DNA of 64,000 bases, taken from Candidatus Rifleibacteriota bacterium (lineage in GTDB: Bacteria; Muiribacteriota; Ozemobacteria; Ozemobacterales; Ozemobacteraceae). Made by a program: the position numbers and the translations under genes. The stretch lies in assembly GCA_015232575.1 (NCBI GenBank), contig JADFZL010000021.1, positions 70,100-134,099 of the forward strand. Reading direction: 5' to 3'. Shown here one piece after another: positions 7,993 to 15,589 of this stretch. The notes under the pieces were generated by a model. That model was given only the letters and a program-made list of their open reading frames with translations. It searched no databases and was not told the DNA's origin. The first letter of the stretch is position 1. Every line of letters begins with the position of its first letter.

Positions 7993-9939
7993 TTACTTTG
8001 CAGAAATACGAACTTTTACTTTCATAGATTTATCTGAATCTGGAAGGAATACGTTCAGATTTTCGGAATCAAAATTTGTCCAGGGCTTACCTTCTATTAG
8101 TACAGAATCTATTTTTATGGTACCTTTTGGAAGAATATCCGGGCTGACATGCAGAACCTTGTTGCCAAAGGCGTCAGGGCGAGGACAAAAATAAAGATCA
8201 AGGTATTCCTTGTTTATGAGAAGCTCAAGATATGATGCGGCAAGGAAACAAAGCTCCATTGAGTGATAACCGCTCATTGAATGGCTGCCTTTCTGTCTCT
8301 CATCGCCTCTCAGATAAGGAATTCCTTGTGCGGTAACGTGATAATATATTCCGCCGTCTTCGTGATCAAGGAACCATGAATTGTAGAACGCCATTGAGTG
8401 AAGTGCCAGAGCTGCTGCATCAGGTTTTTTTGTCATTCCGGCAATAATCAGTGATGATAAGATTGACTGTTCCTGTTGCCACCATACTTTTCTGTCGTGC
8501 CATACATGTCTGTAATACAGGTCGCCAGGTCTCAGCTCGCGCTCCATTACATCGAATGAGCCCCCACGTTGCTGGTCGGCTCCGATTTTTTTCATTCTGT
8601 CGAAAATTTGTTCTGCATTGACAATGAAACCATTTTCATTCTTGAGGTTGTACAATCTTGAAAGGTTCCAGGCTATTTTGAAATTGTGTCCGACAACTCC
8701 GCGATTCTTCTGCCAGAACCAGGTTTTATCATGAGTCCAGTCTGCATGAAAACGTTCCATTACAAACGGACTTGATTCCGGGGTTGGGAATTGTTCTGTT
8801 ATGCATTTTCCGAGTTCGTTCAGCATCGCCTCTGTCTCAGGTTTTCTGTGTGCAAGATAATAATTGATGAGATATGCCGGCGCGTGGTCACCAATTGAAT
8901 TCCAGTTCTTTCGTGATCTGTTTTTTCCGAGGAGTGCTGAATTGGTGCTGAATTTTACCGGGTCTATATGTGAAAAATATCCACCGAGTTTTTCATCACG
9001 ATAGTATTTGTTCATGAATATCAATGTCTTATCAACATCTGATGTTATTCTTGAATCACCGGTGATACGTAAAGTCTGTACTGGTCCGGCTAGTGCGTAG
9101 ATCTGCTCGTAAAGCGGAAAACTGTTGAGGTCGTCCTTAAAACCTGAGGTCAGTATTTCGCGGGGTTTTATTGTCGAGGAGGCATTGTTAAGCGCGTGAA
9201 TCCAGTAGATTCCATCAGATTTGCGATCCAGTTTTCGGTAATAAGTCCGCAGATAGTCAGTTCCCTTTTCGGCGGCTTCCAGAAAACGGTCTTCGCCCGT
9301 AAGCATATATGCAGATGCAAAGCCGTAAATAAGTCTCGAAATTGTGCATGCTTCCTGAATTCCATCTTCAACTTTGCTGCCGTTCAGCCGGAGGTTTGTA
9401 CGATATTTTGTATAATCAATCTTCCCATCAGGAAATTGTGCTCTGAGATAAAAATCACCAACACTTTTAATCTGGTTGATCCACCACGAGCCATGCATGA
9501 ATCTGAGATTTCCGGTTTCATCTTCAAGAAATAGAATTTTTCTTGCTTCTATTTCCGGCGGATTTTTATCAGCGTATATCAAGCCTAGAACTGATACATG
9601 TCTTCCGGGAAGAATGTGCTTTGTGATTGGCTCTTTTGGATATATTGGCGCTTCATCAAGATTGCGTAAAGTTTCAACTGATGTTTCATCAGTGAACAAA
9701 ATTTCAACAGTTTTTCCAGATGGCAGGGTAATAAAAAAAGAATGCCTGTCTGATTCGCTGATACTGCTTATTGTTCCATAAAAAAGATCTGAAACATGTG
9801 TTTCAAAAAGACATGGCTCCTGGAATTGGTTGTTAAACTGTTCCTGAGCCTGAATTTGAACCTGAATGACCAGTAAAAGAATGACTGACAAAAAAGCATG
9901 AAACAGTATGCGTTTTCCTGACTTGAAACGGATTCTCAT
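7993..9939 (-). CDS. Secreted AGE-fold (N-acylglucosamine 2-epimerase-like) protein
   Basis: The product is 648 residues from the ATG at 9939, which has AAGGAG eight bases upstream. An in-frame ATG at 9999 lacks this. A signal peptide follows (GKRILFHAFLSVILLLVIQ...IQAQ). Residues to about 150 are a separate N-terminal part. The rest is an alpha/alpha barrel with motifs seen in the AGE superfamily: GHNFKIAWNLSRLY, KVWWQQEQS and EDGGIYYHVT. AGE enzymes isomerise or bind sugars, but a secreted member fused to an extra N-terminal domain is unusual, so I infer a carbohydrate-active or binding role rather than a specific epimerase. It heads the operon with the polyferredoxin fusion; its stop lies within the potential 5' extension of that gene. 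Confidence 0.7.
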   Translation of the reverse strand: MRIRFKSGKRILFHAFLSVILLLVIQVQIQAQEQFNNQFQEPCLFETHVSDLFYGTISSISESDRHSFFITLPSGKTVEILFTDETSVETLRNLDEAPIYPKEPITKHILPGRHVSVLGLIYADKNPPEIEARKILFLEDETGNLRFMHGSWWINQIKSVGDFYLRAQFPDGKIDYTKYRTNLRLNGSKVEDGIQEACTISRLIYGFASAYMLTGEDRFLEAAEKGTDYLRTYYRKLDRKSDGIYWIHALNNASSTIKPREILTSGFKDDLNSFPLYEQIYALAGPVQTLRITGDSRITSDVDKTLIFMNKYYRDEKLGGYFSHIDPVKFSTNSALLGKNRSRKNWNSIGDHAPAYLINYYLAHRKPETEAMLNELGKCITEQFPTPESSPFVMERFHADWTHDKTWFWQKNRGVVGHNFKIAWNLSRLYNLKNENGFIVNAEQIFDRMKKIGADQQRGGSFDVMERELRPGDLYYRHVWHDRKVWWQQEQSILSSLIIAGMTKKPDAAALALHSMAFYNSWFLDHEDGGIYYHVTAQGIPYLRGDERQKGSHSMSGYHSMELCFLAASYLELLINKEYLDLYFCPRPDAFGNKVLHVSPDILPKGTIKIDSVLIEGKPWTNFDSENLNVFLPDSDKSMKVKVRISAK

Positions 9940-10108
9940 ATCGCTACTCCTTAAAGTACGGTCAAATATTTTTTTCATTAGTGTAATAGCGATAAGCATA
10001 TTTTATGCCATTAAATATTTGAGAAAACATTGCTCAGTTGTAATTGCTCAATAATCAGGGGCAAGTTTTTTCCAGTTTAACCTCTTTCGCAATTATTGGA
10101 AGATACGC

Positions 10109-10882
10109 TCAGTTTGTCTGATTACTTGTGAATTGCAGGAATCCATCGCCGGTTATGATATTCTGAAGGTTAATCTGATAGGGAAATTTTTCAAGATTCA
10201 GAACCGGATTTATTCGTTTTGTAAGAGTTCCGAGAAATGCTCCGGGCATGGGCATTCCATTCAGCTTTATGTTTTTTGGATGAAACCATATTGCTTTTGC
10301 GTTATGAACTTTTAGGTTTCCGGTTGCCCAGAATTTGACTTTCATAAATCCATATTTTGTTGAACCTGATAGTACAAGATTGTTTGGATGCATGTCGATT
10401 CGTGGATCTCGCACTCCGATTGAATTGCTTTTTGCATCAAGAAATGCGTTAAGATCGTTTTGAAGTATTAAAATGTCCATATCTATTTTCTTAACTCTTA
10501 CGGTATCGATCTTTTCTTCGTTTATGAGTTTTGTAGTGTTTAATTGTACATCATAAAAATCAGTATTAGCTCTTTCGAGTACAAGATTATCATACTCGCC
10601 TCGTGTAACATTTATTGTGATTTTCTGGAAAAGGCCTTCGCTTGAATCTTTGTCACTGTATGGAGTCAAAAAGACGCTCAGTGATGCAGGATTTTTTAAA
10701 AGTTTCTTCATTGAATTCTCAAGTTTTTCTTTGAACAGAATGGGATTTGATTTGAGAGACAATGATATTTGAGGGTCTGGAGTCCATGATGCGAGGATTA
10801 CCGCACCGGGTGAGGCATTTTGAGCGTGGCTGACGCATGGAAACAGCGTCAGAAATACTGTCAGCAGAATAACAAATGTCAT
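10109..10882 (-). CDS. LmeA-like (DUF2993) exported protein
   Basis: The product is 257 residues with a Sec signal peptide ending in SHAQ. The C-terminal half carries the DUF2993 pattern: a helix (ILQNDLNAFLDAK), then a strand set with SGSTKYGFMKVKFWATG, IKLNGMPMPGAFLGTLTKRINPV and the closing LQNIITGDGFLQF. Family members such as mycobacterial LmeA bind phospholipids in the envelope, so a lipid-binding periplasmic role is likely. AAAGG lies about 11 bases before the ATG. It is probably monocistronic: 135 bases separate it from the next gene upstream. Confidence 0.7.
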   Translation of the reverse strand: MTFVILLTVFLTLFPCVSHAQNASPGAVILASWTPDPQISLSLKSNPILFKEKLENSMKKLLKNPASLSVFLTPYSDKDSSEGLFQKITINVTRGEYDNLVLERANTDFYDVQLNTTKLINEEKIDTVRVKKIDMDILILQNDLNAFLDAKSNSIGVRDPRIDMHPNNLVLSGSTKYGFMKVKFWATGNLKVHNAKAIWFHPKNIKLNGMPMPGAFLGTLTKRINPVLNLEKFPYQINLQNIITGDGFLQFTSNQTN

Positions 10883-11017
10883 TTTGAAACATACCTTTCC
10901 GGGTATATAAAGTTTCGTAAAAAAAATACTGCGTCTTCATCTTTAAGCGCTCTGCACACCTGAAGAGTCAATAGAAAGTTTCCTCAAAGTGTGCAGAATA
11001 CTAAGTCTCAAAAAATA

Positions 11018-11137
11018 CTACTTGATGATTTCGGTTTTCGATTCCTTTTTGGCTTTCTTTTCTTCACGCTTTTCCTTCAATGACTTCGTGGCGGGTTTCT
11101 TTGCTTCCTTTTTTGTATCTTTACTTTTGTTAGCCAT
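11018..11137 (-). CDS. 39-residue lysine-rich peptide
   Basis: The gene encodes 39 residues beginning MANKSKDTKKEAKK and ending KTEIIK, with about 15 Lys and no Cys or aromatic residue. It is supported by a perfect AGGAGGTG ribosome site ending five bases before the ATG and by a TATAAT -10 box on the minus strand at 11167-11172, upstream of the coding region. The upstream neighbour's terminator (11198-11228) isolates it as its own transcription unit. Very basic short proteins with this opening occur in many bacteria as uncharacterised proteins; nucleic-acid or ribosome binding is a guess from charge alone. Confidence 0.75.
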   Translation of the reverse strand: MANKSKDTKKEAKKPATKSLKEKREEKKAKKESKTEIIK

Positions 11138-11197
11138 AAGACACCTCCTGAATAATTTGTTTAATAATTATAGCATTTAGTAAAATAAAATGAAAAT

Positions 11198-11228
11198 AAA
11201 AAAATGGGGGCATTGCCCCCATTTTTTT
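11198..11228 (-). terminator. Rho-independent terminator, symmetric
   Basis: AAAAAAATGGGGG and CCCCCATTTTTTT form a perfect 13-bp stem around a 5-base loop. It lies 14 bases beyond the stop of the gene that ends at 11243 on the minus strand, and the T-run is present on both strands. Confidence 0.92.
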
Positions 11229-11242
11229 ATTTAAAGAAAAAC

Positions 11243-12388
11243 TTAATTACATACTGCTATGACTTCGTCTACGTTTGCAGAACCATTCTGAAGTCCTGAG
11301 GATGTGTCTTCTACGGCATTTTTCCAATACTGCTGTCCGCCAAGTTTGAAATTATATTTGTCTGAAATATTGTCCAATCTGCGTTCAAGAATATTAAGAT
11401 TCTGGCGGAGTCTCTTGTCCATTTTCCAGCCGTAGTCGTCAGTAAGCTGGTCACACACTTTTTCACCAAGTCCGGCGACTCTGCAGAGATAAGTATTTGT
11501 TCTGCACCAGAATGTCCAGCCACCGTCTTCCTTAGATACATTCTGACCATCAAGGTATACCTTAAGTGCTTCAAGTTCTGACCTTACAACTCCAGGAATA
11601 CTTGCCTTGCACATAGTGGTTTTCGGGAAAAGTCTTACCCAGAGTTTCTGTCCGTGGAGAACACCTTTTTTGATTTCACTTATATCTTTGGCTGAAGCCC
11701 ATCCAATTTTTGCTACATCTTTAGCTGCTGCATGCCATCTTTCTTCTTTTGAATTGCTGAAGTTAGTTACTGTTTCGAGGTTATTTACGACCTGTGTGAT
11801 TGCGGCTTTGATTAAAGGATTGAGGCCATCACCATGTTCCTGAATGATTCCTTTGAGGACGTCGACTGAAAGCATTGTCTGAAGAGAGAGCATCTGAACT
11901 GTTCGTTTCCAGTAGGCATGATTTCCCATTCCTGAACATTTGAGGTTATCAAGGCAGAGGAAAACGACTTCGAGTTTTGCATTAACAAGTCTTACAATTT
12001 CCTGTTCCGGATCACATTGTCCGGCGCCGCCCTGGCCTTCATCACCCTGACCTTCGTCGCCCTGGCCCTGGTCGCCTTTTCCCTTGTCACCGAATTCAAA
12101 ATCAACTTTCTGGACTTTTCTGAACTTAGAAACAGTCTGAGCTTTCTTTTCAATCCAGCTCTTGTATTGTGACATTGCGTCAATAACTTTCTGACTGGGC
12201 TTTAAAGATCCTTTAAAGCTGACCTCAGACTGATCAGTATAAGCCTGACCCTGATCTCCCTGGTTCATTGACTGACCTGAATCATTTCCCTGTCCTGATT
12301 GCGAACCCGAACCAGCGAGAAGCGGAACTGAAGCTACGAACATCAATACAACAAATAAACTGAATAATTTCTTAACCTTGGATAACAT
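11243..12388 (-). CDS. Secreted Gly/Gln/Asp-rich protein of unknown function
   Basis: The product is 381 residues from the ATG at 12388, with GGAGG about eight bases upstream. An in-frame start at 12415 is rejected for lack of a site. A signal peptide ends near VPLLAGSGS. Two low-complexity patches follow: one after cleavage (SQSGQGNDSGQSMNQGDQ) and one near the middle made of repeated GDEGQ-like units encoded by a short DNA repeat. The C-terminal two thirds is helical, with several Cys and Trp residues (CLDNLKCSGMGNHAYWKR, WTFWCRTNTYLCR) that could form disulfides. I do not recognise the family. It has its own promoter (12428-12456) and terminator (11198-11228), so it is a single-gene unit. 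Confidence 0.7.
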   Translation of the reverse strand: MLSKVKKLFSLFVVLMFVASVPLLAGSGSQSGQGNDSGQSMNQGDQGQAYTDQSEVSFKGSLKPSQKVIDAMSQYKSWIEKKAQTVSKFRKVQKVDFEFGDKGKGDQGQGDEGQGDEGQGGAGQCDPEQEIVRLVNAKLEVVFLCLDNLKCSGMGNHAYWKRTVQMLSLQTMLSVDVLKGIIQEHGDGLNPLIKAAITQVVNNLETVTNFSNSKEERWHAAAKDVAKIGWASAKDISEIKKGVLHGQKLWVRLFPKTTMCKASIPGVVRSELEALKVYLDGQNVSKEDGGWTFWCRTNTYLCRVAGLGEKVCDQLTDDYGWKMDKRLRQNLNILERRLDNISDKYNFKLGGQQYWKNAVEDTSSGLQNGSANVDEVIAVCN

Positions 12389-12427
12389 AAGATTTACCTC
12401 CAGGAAGAATTTCATTTATATACTAAT

Positions 12428-12456
12428 ACTTTAACCATAATTTTTAAATTCGTCAA
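12428..12456 (-). promoter_or_regulatory. Sigma-70-like promoter for the secreted protein at 11243-12388
   Basis: On the minus strand a TTGACG -35 box (12451-12456) and a TAAAGT -10 box (12428-12433) are 17 bases apart, about 40 bases before the start codon. Confidence 0.5.
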
Positions 12457-12519
12457 GTACTACAAACTATAATTTTTGATGGTTTGAAACATTAAGTGAC
12501 AGGTGAAAGAAACTGATTT

Positions 12520-12765
12520 TAACTACGGAATGACAAAGGAAAAGAAAGGAAAAAGAAAGGAGTAACCACGGAATTACACGGAAAATCACGGAAACAAAAG
12601 AGGGAATGGGAACGGAAAAGAACGGAAAGACAACGGAATGAGATAGGAAAAAAAAAGGAGTAACCGAGGAATTAGACGGAAACTCTCGGAAAACGGAAGT
12701 AATGAGTGCGGATAAAGAAGGCAAGAGGAAGGGATAATCATTGAATGACGCGGAATATTACGGGA
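12520..12765. repeat. Repeat family C (ACGGAATTACACGGA type), about three degenerate units
   Basis: Purine-rich DNA contains AAAGGAGTAACCACGGAATT at about 12556, a variant with AAAGGAGTAACCGAGGAATT about 95 bases further on, and a third decayed copy near 12740 (TGAATGACGCGGAATATTACG). A copy of the core is found at 40789-40820. No convincing gene lies in 12457-12860; a Ser/Phe-rich open frame on the minus strand is a by-product of the repeat. Confidence 0.7.
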
Positions 12766-12862
12766 GAGACTTGGGGTGGTTTAGGGTATGATGGAATGAA
12801 AAGTTAATATAGGGCGGAAAGAACAATGGTAATTTGTTTGCGATGCGGAAAACATTCTGGTA

Positions 12863-12891
12863 TTGTATTAACTCTGAAAATCTGATATACT
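12863..12891 (+). promoter_or_regulatory. Sigma-70-like promoter giving a leaderless resB transcript
   Basis: TTGTAT (12863-12868) and TATACT (12886-12891) are separated by exactly 17 bases. Only nine bases lie between the -10 box and the resB ATG, and no ribosome site is present, so transcription should begin at or next to the start codon. The ten bases 12854-12863 (ATTCTGGTAT) match one arm of the Rrf2-type operator at 49057-49080. Confidence 0.6.
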
Positions 12892-12900
12892 CGCCGCACT

Positions 12901-14388
12901 ATGAAAATCATATATAGATTTTTTATCTCGCTTCATACAGCTGTATTTTTGTTAGTTCTTATTTCAATTGTCTCTGTAATTGGGACGATTGTTCCTCAGC
13001 TGCTGGATCCAGCTGATTATCTGAAGATTTTTCCTGAAGCCGGAAGGTTTATATTAAAAGCCGGTCTGGATAACGTCTATCAAAGCGAGCTTTTCTCAAC
13101 ATTGCTTTTTCTGCTTGCCGTATGTACGCTTTTTTGTACACTTACAAGGTTCAGCTATACAAGAAGGAAAATTCTTTCCAGATCTGAAACAGCAGATCCT
13201 TCGGAAATCAGAGCAATGCAGGTTTCTGAAGAAGTAAACAGCGAGAAAAGTATTGTCCTTGTTGCTGCAAAGCTTGTTTCCTGGAAATCACGTGAGACGG
13301 AAACGGGCGATAAAGTATTTTCCTGCATAACTGGCAGAACTTCACTGATTGGTGCATTTTTTATTCATGTTGGACTGCTTTTGATATTGTGTGGTGGATT
13401 AGCCGGACGAAATATGGCGGTCGAGACGTTTATCTCGGCAAGAGAAGGCGATGTGAAGCTGGTTCCTTCTGTCGATGCCCTTAGAGCAGCTTCAAAAGCT
13501 GATTCCCTGAGAAGAAAGGGAAGGAAACTTCAGGTGGAAAACACAAATGATCCTTATTTGTCAGTGCTGGCAGCAGAAATAAACATTCTTGAAAAAAAAT
13601 ACCAGATTGACGTTGAAAAACCAGCATTTAAATTGAAGTTTGAAAAACTTTCTCTTGAAGAAAGCAGCTTTGCGAAGGGTAATTCGATGTCAGCACAGGA
13701 ACAATGGTGTACACATGTTTCAGTTCTTGAAAACGACAAAGTCGTTGCAACATCAGTAATAATGGTCAATGCGCCGTTTCATTATTCCGGATATTCTTTT
13801 TTTCAATCTGACTGGAAAAAAGTATATTCAAAAGTAAAGCTTAGAGCAGTGTTGAGAAATAATTCCGGAGTTAAAGGGAAGCTGGAGCCGCGTGATTTTG
13901 AAGTTGTTCCCGGACAGCCGATTAAACCGGCGTGGTCTCCGTATACGTTTGTTCTTATTGACTTTTTTCCGGATTTCAGAATCATAAATCAGAAATTTAC
14001 TTCTGTTTCTCAGGAATTGAATAACCCGGCAGGAAGAATCGTCGCTTATGATTCAGGTGAAAAGCTTGCTGGCAGAGCATGGGCCTTTTCAAATGATATG
14101 AATGAACTTGGAGAGCATGTCTCAGATCTTCCATGGAATTTTCTTGTAATGGGTGCCGAACCTGCTTTTGAAACAGGTCTTCAATTGACCAGTGATCCGT
14201 CTGTGCCGCTTGTATGGCTTGGCGGAATAATTATGGCACTCGGAATGATATTGGCATTTTATGTGTCATATATTGAGAAATGGGTCGTTATCAAAGCTGA
14301 CGGAAGAGTAATTGCAGCCGTCAGTGGAAATCGCCCGCAGAGAATACTTCGGGAGTATCTCACTGAAGTTCTGAAACAAATAGAGTAG
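12901..14388 (+). CDS. resB: ResB-like cytochrome c biogenesis protein (system II)
   Basis: The product is 495 residues. It has the ResB layout: two N-terminal membrane helices separated by a short loop with the family hallmark IGTIVPQ, a third helix near 155-170 (LIGAFFIHVGLLLILCGGLAG), a large periplasmic domain with FHYSGYSFFQSDW, and a fourth helix near 445-465. ResB and CcsA together form the haem-handling and ligation machine that attaches haem to CXXCH motifs outside the membrane. The ccsA gene follows after 14 bases, so the two are one operon. The transcript looks leaderless. No thiol-reducing partner (ResA, CcdA) is next to it. Confidence 0.92.
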   Translation: MKIIYRFFISLHTAVFLLVLISIVSVIGTIVPQLLDPADYLKIFPEAGRFILKAGLDNVYQSELFSTLLFLLAVCTLFCTLTRFSYTRRKILSRSETADPSEIRAMQVSEEVNSEKSIVLVAAKLVSWKSRETETGDKVFSCITGRTSLIGAFFIHVGLLLILCGGLAGRNMAVETFISAREGDVKLVPSVDALRAASKADSLRRKGRKLQVENTNDPYLSVLAAEINILEKKYQIDVEKPAFKLKFEKLSLEESSFAKGNSMSAQEQWCTHVSVLENDKVVATSVIMVNAPFHYSGYSFFQSDWKKVYSKVKLRAVLRNNSGVKGKLEPRDFEVVPGQPIKPAWSPYTFVLIDFFPDFRIINQKFTSVSQELNNPAGRIVAYDSGEKLAGRAWAFSNDMNELGEHVSDLPWNFLVMGAEPAFETGLQLTSDPSVPLVWLGGIIMALGMILAFYVSYIEKWVVIKADGRVIAAVSGNRPQRILREYLTEVLKQIE

Positions 14389-14402
14389 AAAGAGATTCTT
14401 AA

Positions 14403-15476
14403 ATGACTGAAACAATGTGTTTTACCATCGCTATTATCTGTTTCATTGCTTCGTTTGTGATGCATGTGCTATCTGTTGCCGGTGGACACCATAAAATTCG
14501 GAAAAGTGCAAGAGTGATTACCTTTATTGGCGCTGTTGCAGCAACTGGTGCCCTGGTTCTCAGATGGCGTGAATCCGGTCATCCGCCTCTGTCGAACATG
14601 TTTGAATCGCTGGCGACACTTGCAACAATGACAGTATGGGCGGCACTTTTCTTTTCTTCCGGAAAAGAAGAAGCAGAGCGCAAGCCTCAACTTGGCTTCT
14701 TTGACGGCGCTGCAAACATTTTTGCAGTACTTACATTTGGAATTGCGTCACTTTTTCCAGGTGAAATAAAGCCTTTGATTCCGGCACTTCAATCATACTG
14801 GCTGCATCTGCATGTTGCTTTTGCCTTTATCGGTGAAGCGTGTTTTGCAATTTCCTTTATTCTCAGTTATCTTCTGATTTTCAGAAATTTAATGTCCGAG
14901 AGAAGAGGTTCAGCCACTGGAGTTATTGAATCAATCGCTGCCAAATCAATCTCTTTTCTTATTGTTTATGGAATTCCTGTTACATTTCTAACTTTTCTGA
15001 TATTAGTATTTGTAAAGAGAATTCAGACTGGTGCTGAATTGACAAAATCTCTGCTTATTCTCTCTTTGGGCATTATTCCGATGCTTGCTATTTGTACAAT
15101 TCTCTTTTTGAGCCTTTACCTTCTGCGTGGTGTTCTGGGCGACTATATTGAACGCTTTGCACCATCAGAAGAACGTATGGATGAACTTATTTACCGTTCA
15201 ATTGCAGTAGGGTTCCCGCTTTTCACCGTGGGCGCACTTATTTTTGGAATGGTCTGGGCGAACAAAGCCTGGGGCAGATACTGGGGCTGGGACCCAAAAG
15301 AAACCTGGGCACTTATAACTTTTCTGGTATACTCAACCTATCTGCACCTCCGCTTGACACGCGGCTGGAACGGAAACTGGATGGCAATAATTTCAGTGGT
15401 CGGTTTTCTGGTGACAATATTTACGCTTTTCGGAGTAAACCTGTTACTTTCCGGACTCCATTCATACGCCGGATAA
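14403..15476 (+). CDS. ccsA: CcsA/ResC-like cytochrome c assembly protein
   Basis: The product is 357 residues with about eight membrane helices. The haem-handling tryptophan-rich motif is present as WGRYWGWDPKETWALI near the C-terminus, with a conserved His soon after (TYLHLRLTRGW). Histidines near residues 30, 60 and 135 (GGHHK, SGHPPLSNMF, HLHVAF) are in typical haem-ligand positions. It directly follows resB and completes a system II pair. The ATG has AGAG upstream. No soluble c-type cytochrome with a CXXCH motif is evident nearby. Confidence 0.93.
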   Translation: MTETMCFTIAIICFIASFVMHVLSVAGGHHKIRKSARVITFIGAVAATGALVLRWRESGHPPLSNMFESLATLATMTVWAALFFSSGKEEAERKPQLGFFDGAANIFAVLTFGIASLFPGEIKPLIPALQSYWLHLHVAFAFIGEACFAISFILSYLLIFRNLMSERRGSATGVIESIAAKSISFLIVYGIPVTFLTFLILVFVKRIQTGAELTKSLLILSLGIIPMLAICTILFLSLYLLRGVLGDYIERFAPSEERMDELIYRSIAVGFPLFTVGALIFGMVWANKAWGRYWGWDPKETWALITFLVYSTYLHLRLTRGWNGNWMAIISVVGFLVTIFTLFGVNLLLSGLHSYAG

Positions 15477-15484
15477 ATAGAACA

Positions 15485-15589
15485 GCTGTCCGCAGATTTA
15501 AAGAAGATCTCAACTCCAAACTACTAAATCTTGAAAATCTGCGTAATCTGCGGACAAAAATCTTTTCTTGTCTTGTATTGTCTTTTCGT
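15485..15589. repeat. Dispersed repeat family B
   Basis: The core TCTGCGTAATCTGCGGACAA is followed by a CTTTTCTTGTCTTG pyrimidine tract that abuts the stop of the minus-strand pullulanase gene at 15590. A half-copy in the other orientation (GTCCGCAGATT) sits at the left edge. Confidence 0.8.

Noticed and set aside
12467..12724. Ser/Phe/Pro-rich 85-residue minus-strand frame
   Set aside because: It lies in purine-rich family C repeats, and the composition follows from the repeat.
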